From NCBI RefSeq assembly GCF_000473165.1, contig NZ_KI421504.1, forward strand, positions 1,561,337 to 1,625,336: a stretch of 64,000 bases of DNA, read 5' to 3'. Each line of letters begins with the position of its first letter. The first letter of the stretch is position 1. The position numbers and the translations under genes were made by a program. Shown piece by piece: positions 63,567 through 64,000 of this stretch. Below the pieces are notes generated by a model. That model was not told the DNA's origin. It made no database searches and saw only the letters and a program-made list of their open reading frames with translations. This stretch comes from Leisingera aquimarina DSM 24565. GTDB lineage: Bacteria > Pseudomonadota > Alphaproteobacteria > Rhodobacterales > Rhodobacteraceae.

Positions 63567-64000
63567 GGCTTTGTTGCACAAATGAACTGAGGGGATTCAT
63601 GTTGTGAATCCAGCGTGATAGCTGGAGCGCATGAGCAGTTGGGCCCCTACGAAGTATAAGACCACGAACTGGCCGTCTTGCAATGACAGCTTGAGGCAGC
63701 GTGGATCGCTGTCGATCTGGTTTGATCCTGAGATGATCTGGACACCTCGACCGGCTGGCAAACGCGGCCGGCACCCGCAATTCAGCGATGCGGCGATCCA
63801 GGCCTGTCTGACCTTGAAGGTGTTGTTCGGGATGCCGCTTCGGCAGACGAACCGGGTTCGTTGAAAGCCTGCTGCGGCTGGTTGGACTGGACTGGGCCGT
63901 GCCGGATTTCAGCACCTTATGCCGGAGGCAAAAGACCCCAAACGTGAGCCTCCCATTTCGTGGCAGCAAAGGCCCGCTGAATCTCCTCATCGATAGCACT
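63567..64000 (+). mobile_element. IS5-family element, left end and frameshifted transposase, running off the window
   Basis: The terminal repeat ggctttgttgcacaaat is at 63567-63583. The transposase starts at 63631 (MSSWAPTKYKTTNWPSCNDSLRQRGSLSIWFDPEM) and runs to LRQT. There an extra A at 63850 shifts the frame; TGFVESLLRLVGLDWAVPDFSTL and RGSKGPLNLLIDST follow in the next frame to the window edge. Unless the frame slip is corrected it is inactive. The rest of the element is outside the window. Confidence 0.85.

Noticed and set aside
56796..63583. Composite transposon bounded by two IS5-type ends
   Set aside because: The shared terminal repeat occurs at both places, but both elements extend to the right. 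They do not enclose the genes between them in the way a composite transposon would.

Overview
The window reads as chromosomal DNA of a marine alphaproteobacterium of the family Rhodobacteraceae (roseobacter group, Leisingera/Phaeobacter/Ruegeria-like). Grounds: high GC, a class I (archaeal-type) lysyl-tRNA synthetase, an NDUFS4-like complex I accessory protein, a DUF6525 protein, many proteins of typical roseobacter type, and the gene style of that group. The genus is an inference; no rRNA or tRNA gene was found to anchor it.

1-24 kb is ordinary housekeeping and envelope sequence. It carries a truncated SGNH esterase, a cold-shock protein, an L,D-transpeptidase, thioredoxin 2, EttA, a YbaK-type deacylase, a universal stress protein, LysRS class I, DacB (PBP4), NadD and UvrB. 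A MarR/GST divergent pair and the NDUFS4-like protein close the block. Set among these are a stand-alone DUF4157 protein (2.8 kb), a dense palindrome cluster (3.3-3.6 kb), a large beta-helix protein resembling a gene-transfer-agent head spike (9.9-12.1 kb), and a low-GC Fic/Doc gene with a small companion (19.5-20.4 kb).

24.4-36.8 kb is accessory. A 237-bp non-coding segment is duplicated 540 bp apart, with a hairpin kept in both copies. IS remnants follow. Then comes an eight-gene minus-strand operon: Rieske oxygenase, glyoxalase-like VOC protein, cupin, glutamine-synthetase-like ligase, SsuC-like permease, binding protein, ATPase and a MetX-like hydrolase. It faces a divergent Lrp/AsnC regulator across a 447-bp gap holding two near-identical 13-bp palindromes 104 bp apart. 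The set suggests uptake, gamma-glutamyl activation and oxidation of an unknown amine or quaternary ammonium compound. Next to it lie an IS481-type transposase relic carrying two in-frame palindromic insertions and an MttB-family methyltransferase pseudogene.

37-53 kb holds a 959-residue RTX/Hint secreted protein with a 378-bp tandem repeat and an orphan HutC-type repressor. A MarR regulator is followed by a 1065-residue fusion of a cobalamin/2x[4Fe-4S] reductive dehalogenase with a flavin-ferredoxin reductase. This is a self-sufficient, apparently aerobic dehalogenase and the most exciting locus of the window. A sulfatase, a CobW/COG0523 GTPase with a good Zur box, an HxlR/nitroreductase pair, a PD-(D/E)XK-like protein and rpsA follow.

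53.6-64 kb is an IS-rich accessory region. Decayed IS3, IS91 and IS5 copies flank small gene sets: GST/WYL regulator, isochorismatase-like hydrolase, DUF1348, AraC regulator, PhzF and TetR. The window ends inside an IS5-family element.
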